The position numbers and the translations under genes are program-made. From positions 62,001-126,000 of the forward strand of contig OZ244061.1 of NCBI GenBank assembly GCA_965215475.1: a stretch of DNA of 64,000 nucleotides, written 5' to 3'. Shown here piece after piece: positions 53,658-63,968 of the stretch (the stretch's first letter is position 1; every line of letters begins with the position of its first letter). The notes under the pieces are model-generated. The model worked only from the letters and a program-made list of their open reading frames with translations. It was not told where the DNA came from and ran no database searches. The DNA is from Bin80 sp965215475 (lineage in GTDB: Bacteria > Bacteroidota > Rhodothermia > Rhodothermales > Bin80).

Positions 53658-54485
53658 ATGTTCAATTTGCTGGTAATGATCGTGCTCGTTCAACCCGTAC
53701 CTGTGGAGTTTACAGCGATGTCATTCAATATTCGCTATGATAACCCCGACGATGGGGCAAGTGCATGGAGCCACCGAATAGAGTGGGTTGCCGACGAAAT
53801 GAGGCAAGTTGATCTGATTGGGATTCAAGAAGCGCTGCGTCATCAAGTAGAACAATTGGCTGAGCAGCTTTCCGAGTATACTTGGGTGGGGGGTGGAAGA
53901 AATGACGGCAAAGAAGATGGAGAGTTTGTGCCGATTTTCTTTCGGACAGCCATGTTTGAATTGCTTGGGACCACAACGTTCTGGTTATCGGAGACTCCCG
54001 AGAAACCGGGGAGTCGGGGTTGGGATGCAGTTCTGCCCAGAGTGGTCACTTCAGCGCAATTAAAAGTTCGAGGTACAGAGTTTGTTTTTCATGTGATGAA
54101 CACACATTTTGATCACCGTGGAATTGAAGCTCGATTGCAAAGTGCAAAGCTTTTGGCGGAACGTATTCGAGAATTCAGCGAGCCAGTGTTGTTCCTTGGA
54201 GATTTAAATGCAACTTCAGATACGGATATCATTGAGACGTTAACCGGAGAAGGCTCATTAAAAGATTCCCGAATCGTGAGTAAGATGCCACCAAGAGGCC
54301 CAATTGGTACATTCAGCGGATTTCTGGAAAATAATGACCTGGATGAAGCTCCACGAATTGATTATATACTCGTATCGCCAGAGTGGAAAATCTCTAGCTA
54401 TGAAGCAGTCATCTCAGTTCAAAATGGAAGATACGTCTCTGATCATCTTCCAGTTAAAGTAAAACTTGAGATAAATGAGTATTAA
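53658..54485 (+). CDS. Secreted endonuclease/exonuclease/phosphatase-family protein
   Basis: The 275-aa protein has a short hydrophobic N-terminus (LLVMIVLVQ) and the EEP fold. The motifs are FTAMSFNIRYDNPDD with the metal Asn/Asp, IGIQEAL (catalytic Glu), MNTHFDHRG (His), FLGDLNATSD and the final VSDHLPV dyad. Homologues hydrolyse nucleic acids, sugar phosphates or inositol phosphates outside the cell. The substrate is not evident. ATG 53658 is only 1 bp after the moaA stop, so the two share a transcript, but a Moco-related role is not known. Confidence 0.85.
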   Translation: MFNLLVMIVLVQPVPVEFTAMSFNIRYDNPDDGASAWSHRIEWVADEMRQVDLIGIQEALRHQVEQLAEQLSEYTWVGGGRNDGKEDGEFVPIFFRTAMFELLGTTTFWLSETPEKPGSRGWDAVLPRVVTSAQLKVRGTEFVFHVMNTHFDHRGIEARLQSAKLLAERIREFSEPVLFLGDLNATSDTDIIETLTGEGSLKDSRIVSKMPPRGPIGTFSGFLENNDLDEAPRIDYILVSPEWKISSYEAVISVQNGRYVSDHLPVKVKLEINEY

Positions 54486-54639
54486 CTCCTATTTTCCTGA
54501 TAGTACGGAAGTGTTTAAGTCCCTATTGTATTAGAGATCAAATGAGTGTTCAGTGCCATCATCATATTGAGATTTACTGTGGAAATCATTAACCTGCAAA
54601 ATATACCTACATCAAAAATAGCTGAAACGGAAGTCGTTA

Positions 54640-55281
54640 CATTCAAGAGTTCTGGTATAAGACTCGATGGACTACTCTCCACGATCCGAATCACTCACAA
54701 TCGTTGCATAGGTATGCCCGCGCTTGAGAGTCTATTCATCAATACTGATATGGTGAATTCCTGCCAGAGATCTGCGTGACTCTCCGCGTTCAACAGCACG
54801 GTGCATAATACGATGGAGCTGGTTAAATCCGCACCGAAGAAGATCTGCTGTTTTGGTCTGATTCTTGGTTGCTTTCAGCAGACGAATGGCAAAACATTCA
54901 AACGCATAGGTGACTCGACTGGATGGAGCCGCCCAAGGAATGATGATCGTCTTCGGACCATTAGGAGTCAGTACACGGGGAATCCTACACTGAAGAAAAC
55001 ACTTGAAATGAAAGAGATCCAGATGGCGCCATTGACGCTTCTTGCGATGGTCATACAAGGTACCAGACTCACCCGTATCTGGGCATACAAGATCCTTCCC
55101 CGAATGAGAAATATAAAGATCCACTCGCCCCTTCTTCACATTGGTTTCCACATGATCAATACTCCAGCAAGAATCTAAATCTAACCACTGATGCATTGAA
55201 TTTTTTAAATAAGTATCAAGCATGAAAAATAATTTTGGTGAAACCAAAATTAATCAATTCCATACAAATGGTGGTAGAACC
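54640..55281 (-). pseudogene. ISL3-family transposase relic
   Basis: A 171-codon minus frame (54732-55247) has the ISL3 N-terminus: VDLYISHSGKDLVCPDTGE, a damaged zinc motif, then RQWRHLDLFHF, IPRVL, PWAAPSSRVTYAFE, MHRAVERGESRR and HISIDE (first Asp). After a stop the sequence goes on as TLKRGHTYATIVSDSDRGE until about 54640. The end near 55281 resembles the terminal repeat of the second ISL3 element. The catalytic core is mostly lost. Confidence 0.75.
55230..55252 (-). terminator. Hairpin with T-run upstream of the ISL3 relic
   Basis: TAATTTTGGT (55230-55239) and ACCAAAATTA (55243-55252) form a 10-bp stem with a 3-base loop. Read on the minus strand it is followed by TTTTT. It lies just upstream of the relic transposase frame and could block transcription entering the element. 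The stem is AT-rich, so strength is uncertain. Confidence 0.4.
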
Positions 55282-55488
55282 AATTTTTGGAGATTTTTCA
55301 ACCGTCCAAAAAGATAGACACTGAATGCTGTACTCTATCTGTGTCATTATCCGCTGTACTTCATTCCAGAACACATACGATGGTTGTGTCAGATAGAATA
55401 ATCGTATGTAACCCATCTGGCCATCGTGATGCTTGGCAGAGACATCCCCACGTAACGATGTAGCACGGAAATGCAAACTCTGGACTTC

Positions 55489-56679
55489 TCAGTGCTCCAT
55501 ACCAAAGTCCTTTGGAGGAGTGGGACACGCTTTTCTCTCACGGGTAGGTTCAGTTCTTTCGTGCCCGTATTCCTCTTTTAACCAAGTATGCATCGAGGGG
55601 ATGGAAATGGATAGGCCTTTCCCGCTTTTCTCCAAGATCCCTTTTTCAATAAAGTCTTTCAGTAGGTCTTTGGCTTGATCGTTTCCATATGTTTGTGCCA
55701 GGGAAGATACGATCTCAAGACGGGAGGTAGGCTCCCCAAAGGGGGTATTCGCAATAGAGGTTACAAGGCACTGAAGCTGATCTCCGTAAAATTTACTTAC
55801 GCGCTGTTTGTAGTACTGCTTACGTCCCTCTTCTCCCAGCTCCATGGCAATCTTCAGTCCAGCGTCGGTCATCTCTCCTCGATCGCTCTGAATTTGCTTC
55901 GCCGCAGCATCCCCATAGGCCGAAATATGCTGGGGCCAGCCATGCGTCTTTTGGGCAATCTCATTGATCCACGGAATCGGATCCCCTTTAGCACGCCCCT
56001 CTTTGACAAGCCAATCTTTGATCACCGCCCGTTCCGAATCTTTTCCCAATCCACCCAATTCCACAAAACAACCGCCTTTGAATCTCGAAATTCCTAGCGA
56101 CCTGAAGGCTTTTCCGGTTGGTCCCAATCCCGCCGCCAACAGGATCACGGGTCTCTTCAACCCTCCGTTATGGATCGAATCGAGTACATTTGTTGCCACC
56201 CCCGCCAACTCTTGACTCGGAGGTGAATTGGTCGTCCCTAATGTTTGGGCTTCATCCAGAATCAAGAGCAGAGGCCTCTTGCCAGCACCCAATATACTTA
56301 GGGTGGTCGCCCGCGCCCATTCGGCAACGACTCCTGTTTGCCCCAGTTGTAAACCAATCTGGACATTTTTCGGCAACTTACTTCGGACCTTCTGTCCGAG
56401 AGATGTACGCAATTCACCGGGAGTCCAAAGGGCCGTGGGCTTAATTTCTGCAATGCTCCAACCCCTTTCTCTTGCCCTTTTAGACAGCACATCCAATAGC
56501 GCGGTTTTTCCCGCCCCGGGCGCCCCCTGAATCAGCATCGTCGTCCTGCCCTCCACCTTGTCCTTCGCCCTCCTCATGAGATCTTTGAAATCATATAGGA
56601 TCTGCGTCCGCCCATGAAAATATGGCGTGGGGCCTCGGTCTGCGACAATATTTGATCTACGGGGAATATCAGAGAGCAT
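55489..56679 (-). CDS. Stand-alone AAA+ ATPase (ORC/STAND-like)
   Basis: The 396-aa product has FHGRTQILYDFKDLM, then the P-loop LIQGAPGAGKTALLDVL near residue 50, Walker B LLLILDEAQTLG, an arginine-finger region (ISRFKGG) and a helical lid with THGWPQHISAYG. The C-terminal winged-helix-like part ends WLKEEYGHERTE. This layout is that of AAA_16/ORC-like ATPases found as single genes in many genomes; no partner gene is next to it. The start is set at ATG 56679 (MLSDIPRRSN), because the open frame before it is leader-like. It lies between two ISL3-type relics, which suggests mobility. The function is unknown. Confidence 0.75.
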   Translation of the reverse strand: MLSDIPRRSNIVADRGPTPYFHGRTQILYDFKDLMRRAKDKVEGRTTMLIQGAPGAGKTALLDVLSKRARERGWSIAEIKPTALWTPGELRTSLGQKVRSKLPKNVQIGLQLGQTGVVAEWARATTLSILGAGKRPLLLILDEAQTLGTTNSPPSQELAGVATNVLDSIHNGGLKRPVILLAAGLGPTGKAFRSLGISRFKGGCFVELGGLGKDSERAVIKDWLVKEGRAKGDPIPWINEIAQKTHGWPQHISAYGDAAAKQIQSDRGEMTDAGLKIAMELGEEGRKQYYKQRVSKFYGDQLQCLVTSIANTPFGEPTSRLEIVSSLAQTYGNDQAKDLLKDFIEKGILEKSGKGLSISIPSMHTWLKEEYGHERTEPTRERKACPTPPKDFGMEH

Positions 56680-56902
56680 AATTTGTACTAAAGGCTGTTT
56701 GCAGGACCAATTAGACAGAAGAACAAGGGGGAGGGTTCCTCTGCTGAATATACGCCACCTACATCTCATGGAGATCTAAAGAAGCCTTCAGCGAAATAAA
56801 TCCCAGGTTCACTACATCCGATCCAACTTCTGCTGGCACACGCTAGTCGGTTTACTCCTCTCCGCAAGGCTCAAGAATTTGGTGAAAACAACTCAAGTTT
56901 TT

Positions 56903-58298
56903 GGGGCTTCCGTTTTTTAAGTGGGTAAAGCCTGAAAAGAAGTGTAAACGATCGGATTTGAATGAGGTTTAGAAAGGATTGATATAGTATATTAGGTGTT
57001 TACAACCCATCATTCTATCACCCTATTGACATGGCCTTAAAAATCACAGATATCAACCACCTTATCGGCGTCAAATCCCCTTGGGTGGTATCGGAAATTG
57101 AGCAAGACACCACCGAATCATGGGCGAAGATCCACGTAACGCTTCCGGACGATGTGAAGCTACACTGTCCACATTGTGGGAAGGAGTGTCCTGGTTACGA
57201 TCATCGTACGCGTACATGGCGCCATACGAATATTTGCGACTACCGTACGAAGGTTGTAGCGAAGGTCCCACGCGTAAACTGCCCAGAGCATGGGGTCAGT
57301 ACCCTATCGGCACCTTGGGCGGATGCCTAAGTCCAATTCACCACCCAGTTTGAGGCACGCGTGATTGATTGGTTACACGATGCAAGTACTATAGCGGCGG
57401 TGGCCGATCGTCTGGAGGTGAGTTGGACCATGATATCGCACATTATGGATCGTGCTGTGAAGCGTGGGAACGCCCGCAAAGAGAAGGAGAATGTGGAGCA
57501 TATCTGTGTGGATGAGATCGCCTCCAAGAAAGGGCATAACTATGTAACGATCGTGTCGGATCCGACCAAGGGTAGGGTGTTGTTTGTGGCGCAGGGTCGC
57601 AAGATTGAGAGTTTAAAGTCCTATGATACGACCTGTTCATCTGAACAACTCCAGACCCTCAAGAGCGTGAGTATGGATCTGTGGCCTGCATAGATTCGTG
57701 CGACCCAAGCGTGTGTAGCAGATGCTCAAAAAAAGATTGCGTTTGATCCTTTTCATGTGACGAACTATATTCAGGGGGGACTCGATACCGTTCGTAAACA
57801 AGAGCATCGTGTCTTGAAGCGAGAAGGCATTCTGGATCTGGTTGGGACGAAGTATGACTGGCTCACCAACCGGAAGAATATGTCGGCAAAACAAAAGAAA
57901 CGATTGGATCCATGAAAGAACAGTACGTTGAAAACAGCACGTGCTTGGGCGATGAAGGAAATGAACTTGAAGCTGTGGAATTACACGAGTCGTACTTGGG
58001 CACGCAAAGACTGGAAGCGATGGTTAGGATGCTTGACCGAAGTCGGTTGGATCCCATGAGAAACGTCTCCAAGACGATCAAAAAATATCTCTGGAGAATC
58101 ATCAATGCCATTGTTCTCAGGGTGAGTAATGGACCCGCTGAGAGGATCAATCGTCGGATTAAAACGATCAAAGTTCGTGCACGAGGATTCCGAAATCACG
58201 AGCGGTTTGCGAATGCGATATACTTCTATCTTGGCGGTCTGGATTTATATCCAGTAGGCTATCAAAATCGTTCAACCCACTAAAAAAGTGGAAGAACC
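56903..58298 (+). mobile_element. ISL3-family element, defective
   Basis: The 1,396-bp element has ends GGGGCTTCCGTTTTTTAAGT on the left and GGTTCTTCCACTTTTTTAGT on the right, read inwards. The flanking 8-mers are aagttttt and aaattttt (one mismatch). The transposase gene inside carries several stops. Confidence 0.8.
57031..58283 (+). pseudogene. ISL3-family transposase with multiple stops
   Basis: From ATG 57031 the zinc-binding N-terminus (LHCPHCGKECPGYDHRTRTWRH) and the CPEHG segment are followed by a stop after APWADA at 57330. The frame goes on with FTTQFEARVIDWL, VDEIASKKGHNYVTIV (first Asp) and SMDLWPA (second Asp). A TAG follows where a Tyr codon is expected before IRATQA, then FDPFHVTNYIQGGLD, KYDWLTNRKN and more stops. 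The gene is a pseudogene with all breaks visible in one or two frames. Confidence 0.85.
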
Positions 58299-58334
58299 AA
58301 ATTTTTAAAACCTAAGGAAAGAAAATAATGGGAA

Positions 58335-61085
58335 TTATCCTGTGCTCTGCATTGCAGCTGCAATACCATTTACGCTCAGCAATAATGCTTGAACCAGTCG
58401 CTCTTTATCTGATTCCAGATTATTGCGACTTCGTCGGATTAATTCCACCTGAAGCAGATTCAATACATCCGAGTAGGGGTTGCGGAGTTTGACAGATTTC
58501 CTGAAGACAGGTACATGCCCGTACAGATTCTCGTACCCAGTAATTTCCAGTATAGCTGCCTCAGCCTTTTTGTAATCTTCAACGATTCGATGATTCATTC
58601 GCTCTCCAGACTTCATGTCAGAAGAGAGTGTCAGATACTCGGATGCAACCTCCAATCTTACACGTGCCATCTCACGTTGAGCACTATTAAGGACTGCTTG
58701 GAAGAATGGCCATTGTTTGTACATCCGCTTGAGATCCGCCCCGTGATCGTTCAATAGTTTCTGAAGCCCCTCTCCTGCACCATACCATCCGGGGACAATG
58801 TATCGGGTTTGAGTCCACGCGAAAACCCAAGGGATCGCACGCAAATCATCAAAATCTACCTGTTGCACCGAGCCGCGAGAAACTGGGCGGGATGCAATCG
58901 GAAGACGACTAATCTGCTCAATCGGAGTAGAAGAAGCGTACCAAGGCCAAAATTCTGGATCGTCAATCAGTTTCCGATATGCTTTCATGGATATATCTGC
59001 AATTTTCTCCATGATGATCGCATCGTCCTCCTCATCTTCCATGCGAAGTGGGGCAATCATCATCGCCCGTACAATCTGTTCTAAATGCCGGTGTGCAATT
59101 GCAGGAAGAGCATAACGGAATGAAATTACCTCCCCCTGTTCGGTAAACCGAATGCGTCCGTTATGGATGATGCGAGGCATTGCAATAATCGCCTGACCCG
59201 CACGTCCTCCTCCACGGCCAACCGTTCCCCCACGGCCATGAAAGAGTCGGAGATCGATACCTGCATCTTTACAAATCTTGCCAATGTGCCTCTTTGCCTT
59301 ATGTAGGGCCCAGTTGGCCATCCAATACCCTCCATCCTTATTGCTGTCGGAATAACCGAGCATAACCTCTTGCATATTTTCACGATGTTCAAGGTGCTTC
59401 TTGTAGGCAGGATGTTCAAACATATTGGTCAACAAAACTCCGGCAATATCCAGATCTTCAATGGTTTCAAAAAGTGGGACAACATCAATAGGGGAGTGAA
59501 CCTGATCCCCCTCAATTCGCCAAAGCCCGGTTTCTTTTGCCAGCAAGAGTACCTCCAATACATGACTCACTGCATGTGTCATGCTGATCACGTAGCTCCC
59601 CAGTGCGCTTGGCGACCATTTGATCGTCTCTCGGATTACCGTAAAGGTGTCCAGTATCTCCTGTACATCTTTGTCCAATTTTACACCATGTGGTAAAAGA
59701 GGGCGGGGGGTCTGTAACTCTTTTGTCAAGAGATCCAGTTTGTCCTCTTCAGCTAAGCCCAAATAGTCATTACAGACGCCTGAAACCCGGAACAATGCAT
59801 GGACGGCACTGCCATGATGTCGACTGTGTTGGCGGATATCCAGGGATACCATGTGAAATCCAAACGCCTGTGCTTGTAGGATGAGTTTCCCCAATCGGCC
59901 ATGAGTAACGAGGTTCTCATATCCCATCTCTGCTAGAGAATGAGCGAGTAACTTAAGATCCGCGATGAAGTGGGAACGGTTATAGATCTCATAATTCCCA
60001 TCCCGTGCCAACTCAATGCGTTGCATCATGAAGCTGATTTTTTGCCGGAAGGGCTCCTGCACAAATTGGCGTGCTTGGTGTGTACTCAAACGGAGGGTTT
60101 CCTCATCCTGTGCAATAGACTCATAAAGCCCTTGCGGGATTTTTAATTGCAATTCGGAAATACTCAGATCTCTACGTAGCAATCGTAAATCCTCCAAATA
60201 GCGGGCCAATGCCGTCCTCCGGTGCATAGAGAAGGTTTTCCTGGTAACCTCTGCGGTTACATTGGGATTCCCATCACGATCTCCACCAATCCAAGATCGA
60301 AACTTCAAAAATACCGGGACCTCCACCGTCGTATTGTAATGACGCTCAATGGCCTCGACCACATCTTTATGGATACGTGGGATCGTTTCCCAGATAGCGT
60401 TACGAAGGTAATGGAGTCCATTTGCAACTTCGTCAATCACGGTAGGCTTACTTGCTCGAACCTTATCGGATGCAACGAGGAGCCCAATCTGATTATGAAC
60501 TTGATGGAGCAGTTGATCACGTTCTTTTGGAGTAGGCTTACTATATCGCAGTTGATCAATCAGAGAGGCAAGAAATTCTTGTTTATATAAAATTGTTCTG
60601 CGCCGCGCTTCTGTAGGGTGAGCGGTCAGAGTTGGTTGTATATCAAGGCGAGAGACAATTTTGATCACATCCTCTAGTGCATAATCTGCGCGTCGAAGAA
60701 TCCCAACTGCTTCATCGATTGAGTCAACTCGGCCTGCTTCTGGAAGCAAACGTGCACGCTCTCGATTAATTCGAATAATTTCCTGTTGCTCGCTCTGATT
60801 GACAAGATAGAAGAATGTAGTATAGGCGCGTAACAACCACTCGATTTCCCGAAGTTCCAACCCCTTGATTTGGTCAATCACTCGATTGCGCAGATGAGGC
60901 TCTTGTTCGGTAATTGCCTGTTTGGTCAAATGGCGCAGTTCCTCAACCAATCCCAGTACTTCAGGGCTGGCCTGAGCTTCAATTACACGACCGAGCAGGC
61001 CGCCCAAAAGATTTATCTGTTCGCTCAGAGGTATAGAAATCCCTGTACCTTGTGCTTCAAAACTTAATCCATCCCAAGAATTCAT
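58335..61085 (-). CDS. ppc: Phosphoenolpyruvate carboxylase
   Basis: Ppc adds bicarbonate to PEP to make oxaloacetate, refilling the citric-acid cycle. The 916-aa product is full length and shows the catalytic His in LTAHPTEARRRT, SWIGGDRDGNPNVTAEV, VSLDIRQHSRHH, GYSDSNKDGGYWMANW, FHGRGGTVGRGGG and IPWVFAWTQTR with VPGWYGAGEGL. The C-terminus ends MQSTG where most bacterial enzymes end QNTG. The start is ATG 61085 (MNSWDGLSF). It is a single gene, divergent from the tolC-type gene, with 459 bp between them. Confidence 0.96.
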   Translation of the reverse strand: MNSWDGLSFEAQGTGISIPLSEQINLLGGLLGRVIEAQASPEVLGLVEELRHLTKQAITEQEPHLRNRVIDQIKGLELREIEWLLRAYTTFFYLVNQSEQQEIIRINRERARLLPEAGRVDSIDEAVGILRRADYALEDVIKIVSRLDIQPTLTAHPTEARRRTILYKQEFLASLIDQLRYSKPTPKERDQLLHQVHNQIGLLVASDKVRASKPTVIDEVANGLHYLRNAIWETIPRIHKDVVEAIERHYNTTVEVPVFLKFRSWIGGDRDGNPNVTAEVTRKTFSMHRRTALARYLEDLRLLRRDLSISELQLKIPQGLYESIAQDEETLRLSTHQARQFVQEPFRQKISFMMQRIELARDGNYEIYNRSHFIADLKLLAHSLAEMGYENLVTHGRLGKLILQAQAFGFHMVSLDIRQHSRHHGSAVHALFRVSGVCNDYLGLAEEDKLDLLTKELQTPRPLLPHGVKLDKDVQEILDTFTVIRETIKWSPSALGSYVISMTHAVSHVLEVLLLAKETGLWRIEGDQVHSPIDVVPLFETIEDLDIAGVLLTNMFEHPAYKKHLEHRENMQEVMLGYSDSNKDGGYWMANWALHKAKRHIGKICKDAGIDLRLFHGRGGTVGRGGGRAGQAIIAMPRIIHNGRIRFTEQGEVISFRYALPAIAHRHLEQIVRAMMIAPLRMEDEEDDAIIMEKIADISMKAYRKLIDDPEFWPWYASSTPIEQISRLPIASRPVSRGSVQQVDFDDLRAIPWVFAWTQTRYIVPGWYGAGEGLQKLLNDHGADLKRMYKQWPFFQAVLNSAQREMARVRLEVASEYLTLSSDMKSGERMNHRIVEDYKKAEAAILEITGYENLYGHVPVFRKSVKLRNPYSDVLNLLQVELIRRSRNNLESDKERLVQALLLSVNGIAAAMQSTG

Positions 61086-61544
61086 GGCAAATAGGTCTTG
61101 TGGCGTATGCCTTCGTGAAGTTTGTATCTTATGACGAGTTGATGCAATTCCCCTAGGGCAATCATTTGTACGCCTAAGATCGACTCTTGCTCATGAAAAT
61201 ATCAAAAGGAGGCAACGTTTCCAGTCCTACTCGATAACAGTACGGTTCGCGATTGAGAGGAGCCTAGCGCCTTTTTCAAACACATCGAAGTTTCAAGGTA
61301 AATCTGATTAGATCGGGCGGTAATTTGGGATAAGGTCACCAATTATGCATACCCCATAGAGCTTCAGGTTAAGAACACGTATCCGCCAATATACAAGGGA
61401 GAAATTCAACCGATCCACGATTAGTTGAAGAGAAATCTACAAAAAATACCCGTATGTTACAGTCCAAGTTAGATGTAGACGTATAGGAACTGTACATGCT
61501 ATTTCAGGTTGGAAATCTATCAGGGTAGCAACTCAATTAACTTC
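61086..61544. other. Divergent intergenic region between ppc and the TolC-type gene
   Basis: No gene or RNA was recognised in these 459 bp. Both promoters should lie here. I could not define -10 or -33 boxes with confidence. Confidence 0.4.
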
Positions 61545-63956
61545 ATGATAAAAGATCTTGACTGCTTGCGTGCTCTGCTGATCCTATCGGTCATAGTTTT
61601 CTTGTTTGAGACCTCCACAAGGGATCTTAGAGCCCAACAAGTGGAAGACACATCCGTTGTACCACGTATTGCGTACGTAACCGATACAATAACCCCGTTT
61701 GTCGGAGAGATTCGCTCTCTTGTTCAGCAAGAAATTCTTGCGTTAGCCCGGGATGATTTTGATGTTGAATTTCCTGAGGAGCTATTATTGATTTTGGAGG
61801 ATCTCAATACAGATCCAATCGAACTGATTGGGCAATTAGTGGCCACGGATGGAGTTACAATGGTTATCACTCAGGGTTTTTTATCTTCGGAAGCTGCTGC
61901 TCGCGGAGCACCTTGGGACAAGCCTGTAATTGCATCTAATGTATTTGATGCAGAATTACAGGGGTTCCCTGAAACCAATGGCACTAGTGGCGTATCCAAT
62001 CTGGCCTACATCACCTCTCCACCTCCTGGGCCTGTCATTCGTGACTTGACTAGATTTCAAGAATTGATTGGTTTTTCTCGAGTCGGGATCTTAGTGGATG
62101 AGGCGGCGGCCGCCACATTTGGGACGTTTATTGACCAGCTTCTGGCAACCTCCGCAGAATTGGGGATCACTCTGGAAATCGTGCCTGTGGGAACGACTGC
62201 AGAAAGTGGACTTGAGCAACTTCCCAATGACATTGAAGCGGTATATATAACTCCTTTATATGGAATGGATTCAAGCGAATTTGAAGCCCTTTCGGATGGA
62301 ATTATAGCTCGTCATCTTCCCTCTTTTTCCTATTCATCGGATGATGTGCAGAAAGGGGTTATGGCGTCGTTAGGATCGGTGAATCTATCGCTGCTTGCCC
62401 GACGAATTGCCTTAAATGCCTACAGAATTTTAATTGGTGATGCGGCCGAGACGCTCCCTGTGACGTTAATCTTCGACGAGGAGCTAGTACTCAATATGCG
62501 CACGGTACGTGAATTGGGGATCATATTGCCGCTGGAGATGACTCTTGAAGCGGTGCAGCTCTTTGATACGGGTGAAGATATCGCTCGTAACGTGACGCTC
62601 AAAAGTGCAATGGAGGAAGCGATGACCAGTAATCTGGCATTGGCGATTGAAGATCAAGAAGTACTGGCAGGTGCAGAGGAAGTTCGCCTGGCGAGATCGA
62701 ACCTTCTTCCAGATCTCCAAGCTTCAATTACCGGAACTACGATCTCAAAAAAGCAAGCAGAATCTTCGTTAGGGATACAGTCTCAACATAATGTTGATAG
62801 TGAATTTACGCTCCAGCAACTGATTTTCTCTCCCGAGGCGGCGGCAAATTTATCTGTCCAGAAATCACTGCAGGTATCCAGGCAACAAAACCGAAGTACT
62901 CTGAAATTGGATATAGGATTGGAAGCCGCGGAAGCATATCTAAACGTGCTACGCGGCAAGATCCTCGAGCAGGTACAGCAAGACAACCTTACTCTGACAC
63001 TTGCTACGTTACGTATGGCTCGGCAGAGAGAGCGCATCGGTGCCGCAGGTCCAGGCGAGCGACTCCGCCTAGAAAGTGAGTTGGCAAGAAGGAGGAGCGA
63101 TCGGATAGATGCATTCGCAATCCGTTCCGCCGCAGAAATTTCTCTTAATCAGATACTGAATCGCCCGCTTGATGAAAAATTTGCTACTCCAGAAGCCAAT
63201 CTAGAGGGACAGGCACTATTGGAAGGAACCTTGGCCACCAGTTATTTAACCAACCTCAACCAGTTTGATCAATTAAGTGATTTCTTGGTGGATGTAGCCC
63301 TGCGTTCCTCTCCAGAGATCCAAAGCCTTGATGCCGTGATCTCGGCCCAGGAAAAACGGTTGACGGCAACGCGCCAAGTATTCTATTTACCAACCGTCGG
63401 ACTTCAAGCAGGCATATCTACCAATATATTACGAGAGGGAGCAGGTACTTCGTCATTGCCTAACTTTCCAAGCATCGAAAGGCCCGATTTTCCTTGGTCG
63501 GCAGGAATGTCCATCAATCTGCCCCTTTTTCAGGGAAATTCCCGATCGGCACGTCGAGATCAGACGGCGGTGGCTCTCTCTAGAGCAAAGTTTCACCATG
63601 AACTGGCGGCTCAAAGAATTGAACAAAATCTTCGCGTACAACTTCAGTTTGCCCGAGCAAGCTTGGGGATCGTGAGAGAAAGTGAGACTGCATCCCGAAC
63701 CGCTCAGCAGTCTCTGGAGTTAGTCACAGAAGCCTATGGGCAGGGCTTGGTTACTGTCGTTGATCTCCTTGAAGCGCAAACGAATGCACTCCTCAGTAAT
63801 CGGAACGTAACCAATGCGATCTTCGATTATCTGATCAATTTAAAACGAGTAGAACGTGCGGTTGGACAATTCGAAGATTTCTCGACACCCGAGGAACAGA
63901 TTAATTTCGTAAGACAACTGGAAGAATATATTCAAGCTATAGACGAAGCACCATAA
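61545..63956 (+). CDS. ABC substrate-binding domain fused to a TolC-type outer-membrane protein
   Basis: The 803-aa protein has a signal peptide (MIKDLDCLRALLILSVIVFL, cleaved near RAQ). Residues ~40-340 resemble the periplasmic ABC substrate-binding family (PF04392): a PRIAYVTDT strand, TQGFLSSEAAARG, FSRVGILVDEAA, EAVYITPLYGMDSSE and the hinge MASLGSVNLSLLAR. From ~370 to the end lies a TolC-like outer-membrane efflux domain with two helical repeats (LALAIEDQEVLAGAEEVRLA, LQQLIFSPEAAANLS, LVTEAYGQGLVTVVDLLEAQTNAL). The start at ATG 61545 is preferred to the frame's upstream 61509 codon, because it begins the signal peptide. The fusion may sense or capture a ligand at the channel entrance; that is an inference. 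Confidence 0.85.
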   Translation: MIKDLDCLRALLILSVIVFLFETSTRDLRAQQVEDTSVVPRIAYVTDTITPFVGEIRSLVQQEILALARDDFDVEFPEELLLILEDLNTDPIELIGQLVATDGVTMVITQGFLSSEAAARGAPWDKPVIASNVFDAELQGFPETNGTSGVSNLAYITSPPPGPVIRDLTRFQELIGFSRVGILVDEAAAATFGTFIDQLLATSAELGITLEIVPVGTTAESGLEQLPNDIEAVYITPLYGMDSSEFEALSDGIIARHLPSFSYSSDDVQKGVMASLGSVNLSLLARRIALNAYRILIGDAAETLPVTLIFDEELVLNMRTVRELGIILPLEMTLEAVQLFDTGEDIARNVTLKSAMEEAMTSNLALAIEDQEVLAGAEEVRLARSNLLPDLQASITGTTISKKQAESSLGIQSQHNVDSEFTLQQLIFSPEAAANLSVQKSLQVSRQQNRSTLKLDIGLEAAEAYLNVLRGKILEQVQQDNLTLTLATLRMARQRERIGAAGPGERLRLESELARRRSDRIDAFAIRSAAEISLNQILNRPLDEKFATPEANLEGQALLEGTLATSYLTNLNQFDQLSDFLVDVALRSSPEIQSLDAVISAQEKRLTATRQVFYLPTVGLQAGISTNILREGAGTSSLPNFPSIERPDFPWSAGMSINLPLFQGNSRSARRDQTAVALSRAKFHHELAAQRIEQNLRVQLQFARASLGIVRESETASRTAQQSLELVTEAYGQGLVTVVDLLEAQTNALLSNRNVTNAIFDYLINLKRVERAVGQFEDFSTPEEQINFVRQLEEYIQAIDEAP

Positions 63957-63968
63957 TGGTACAGTACA

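Noticed and set aside
55374..55408. 9-bp inverted repeat (catacgat / atcgtatg) as a terminator or IS end
   Set aside because: The 19-base loop and missing T-run argue against a terminator, and no partner end or target duplication was found.
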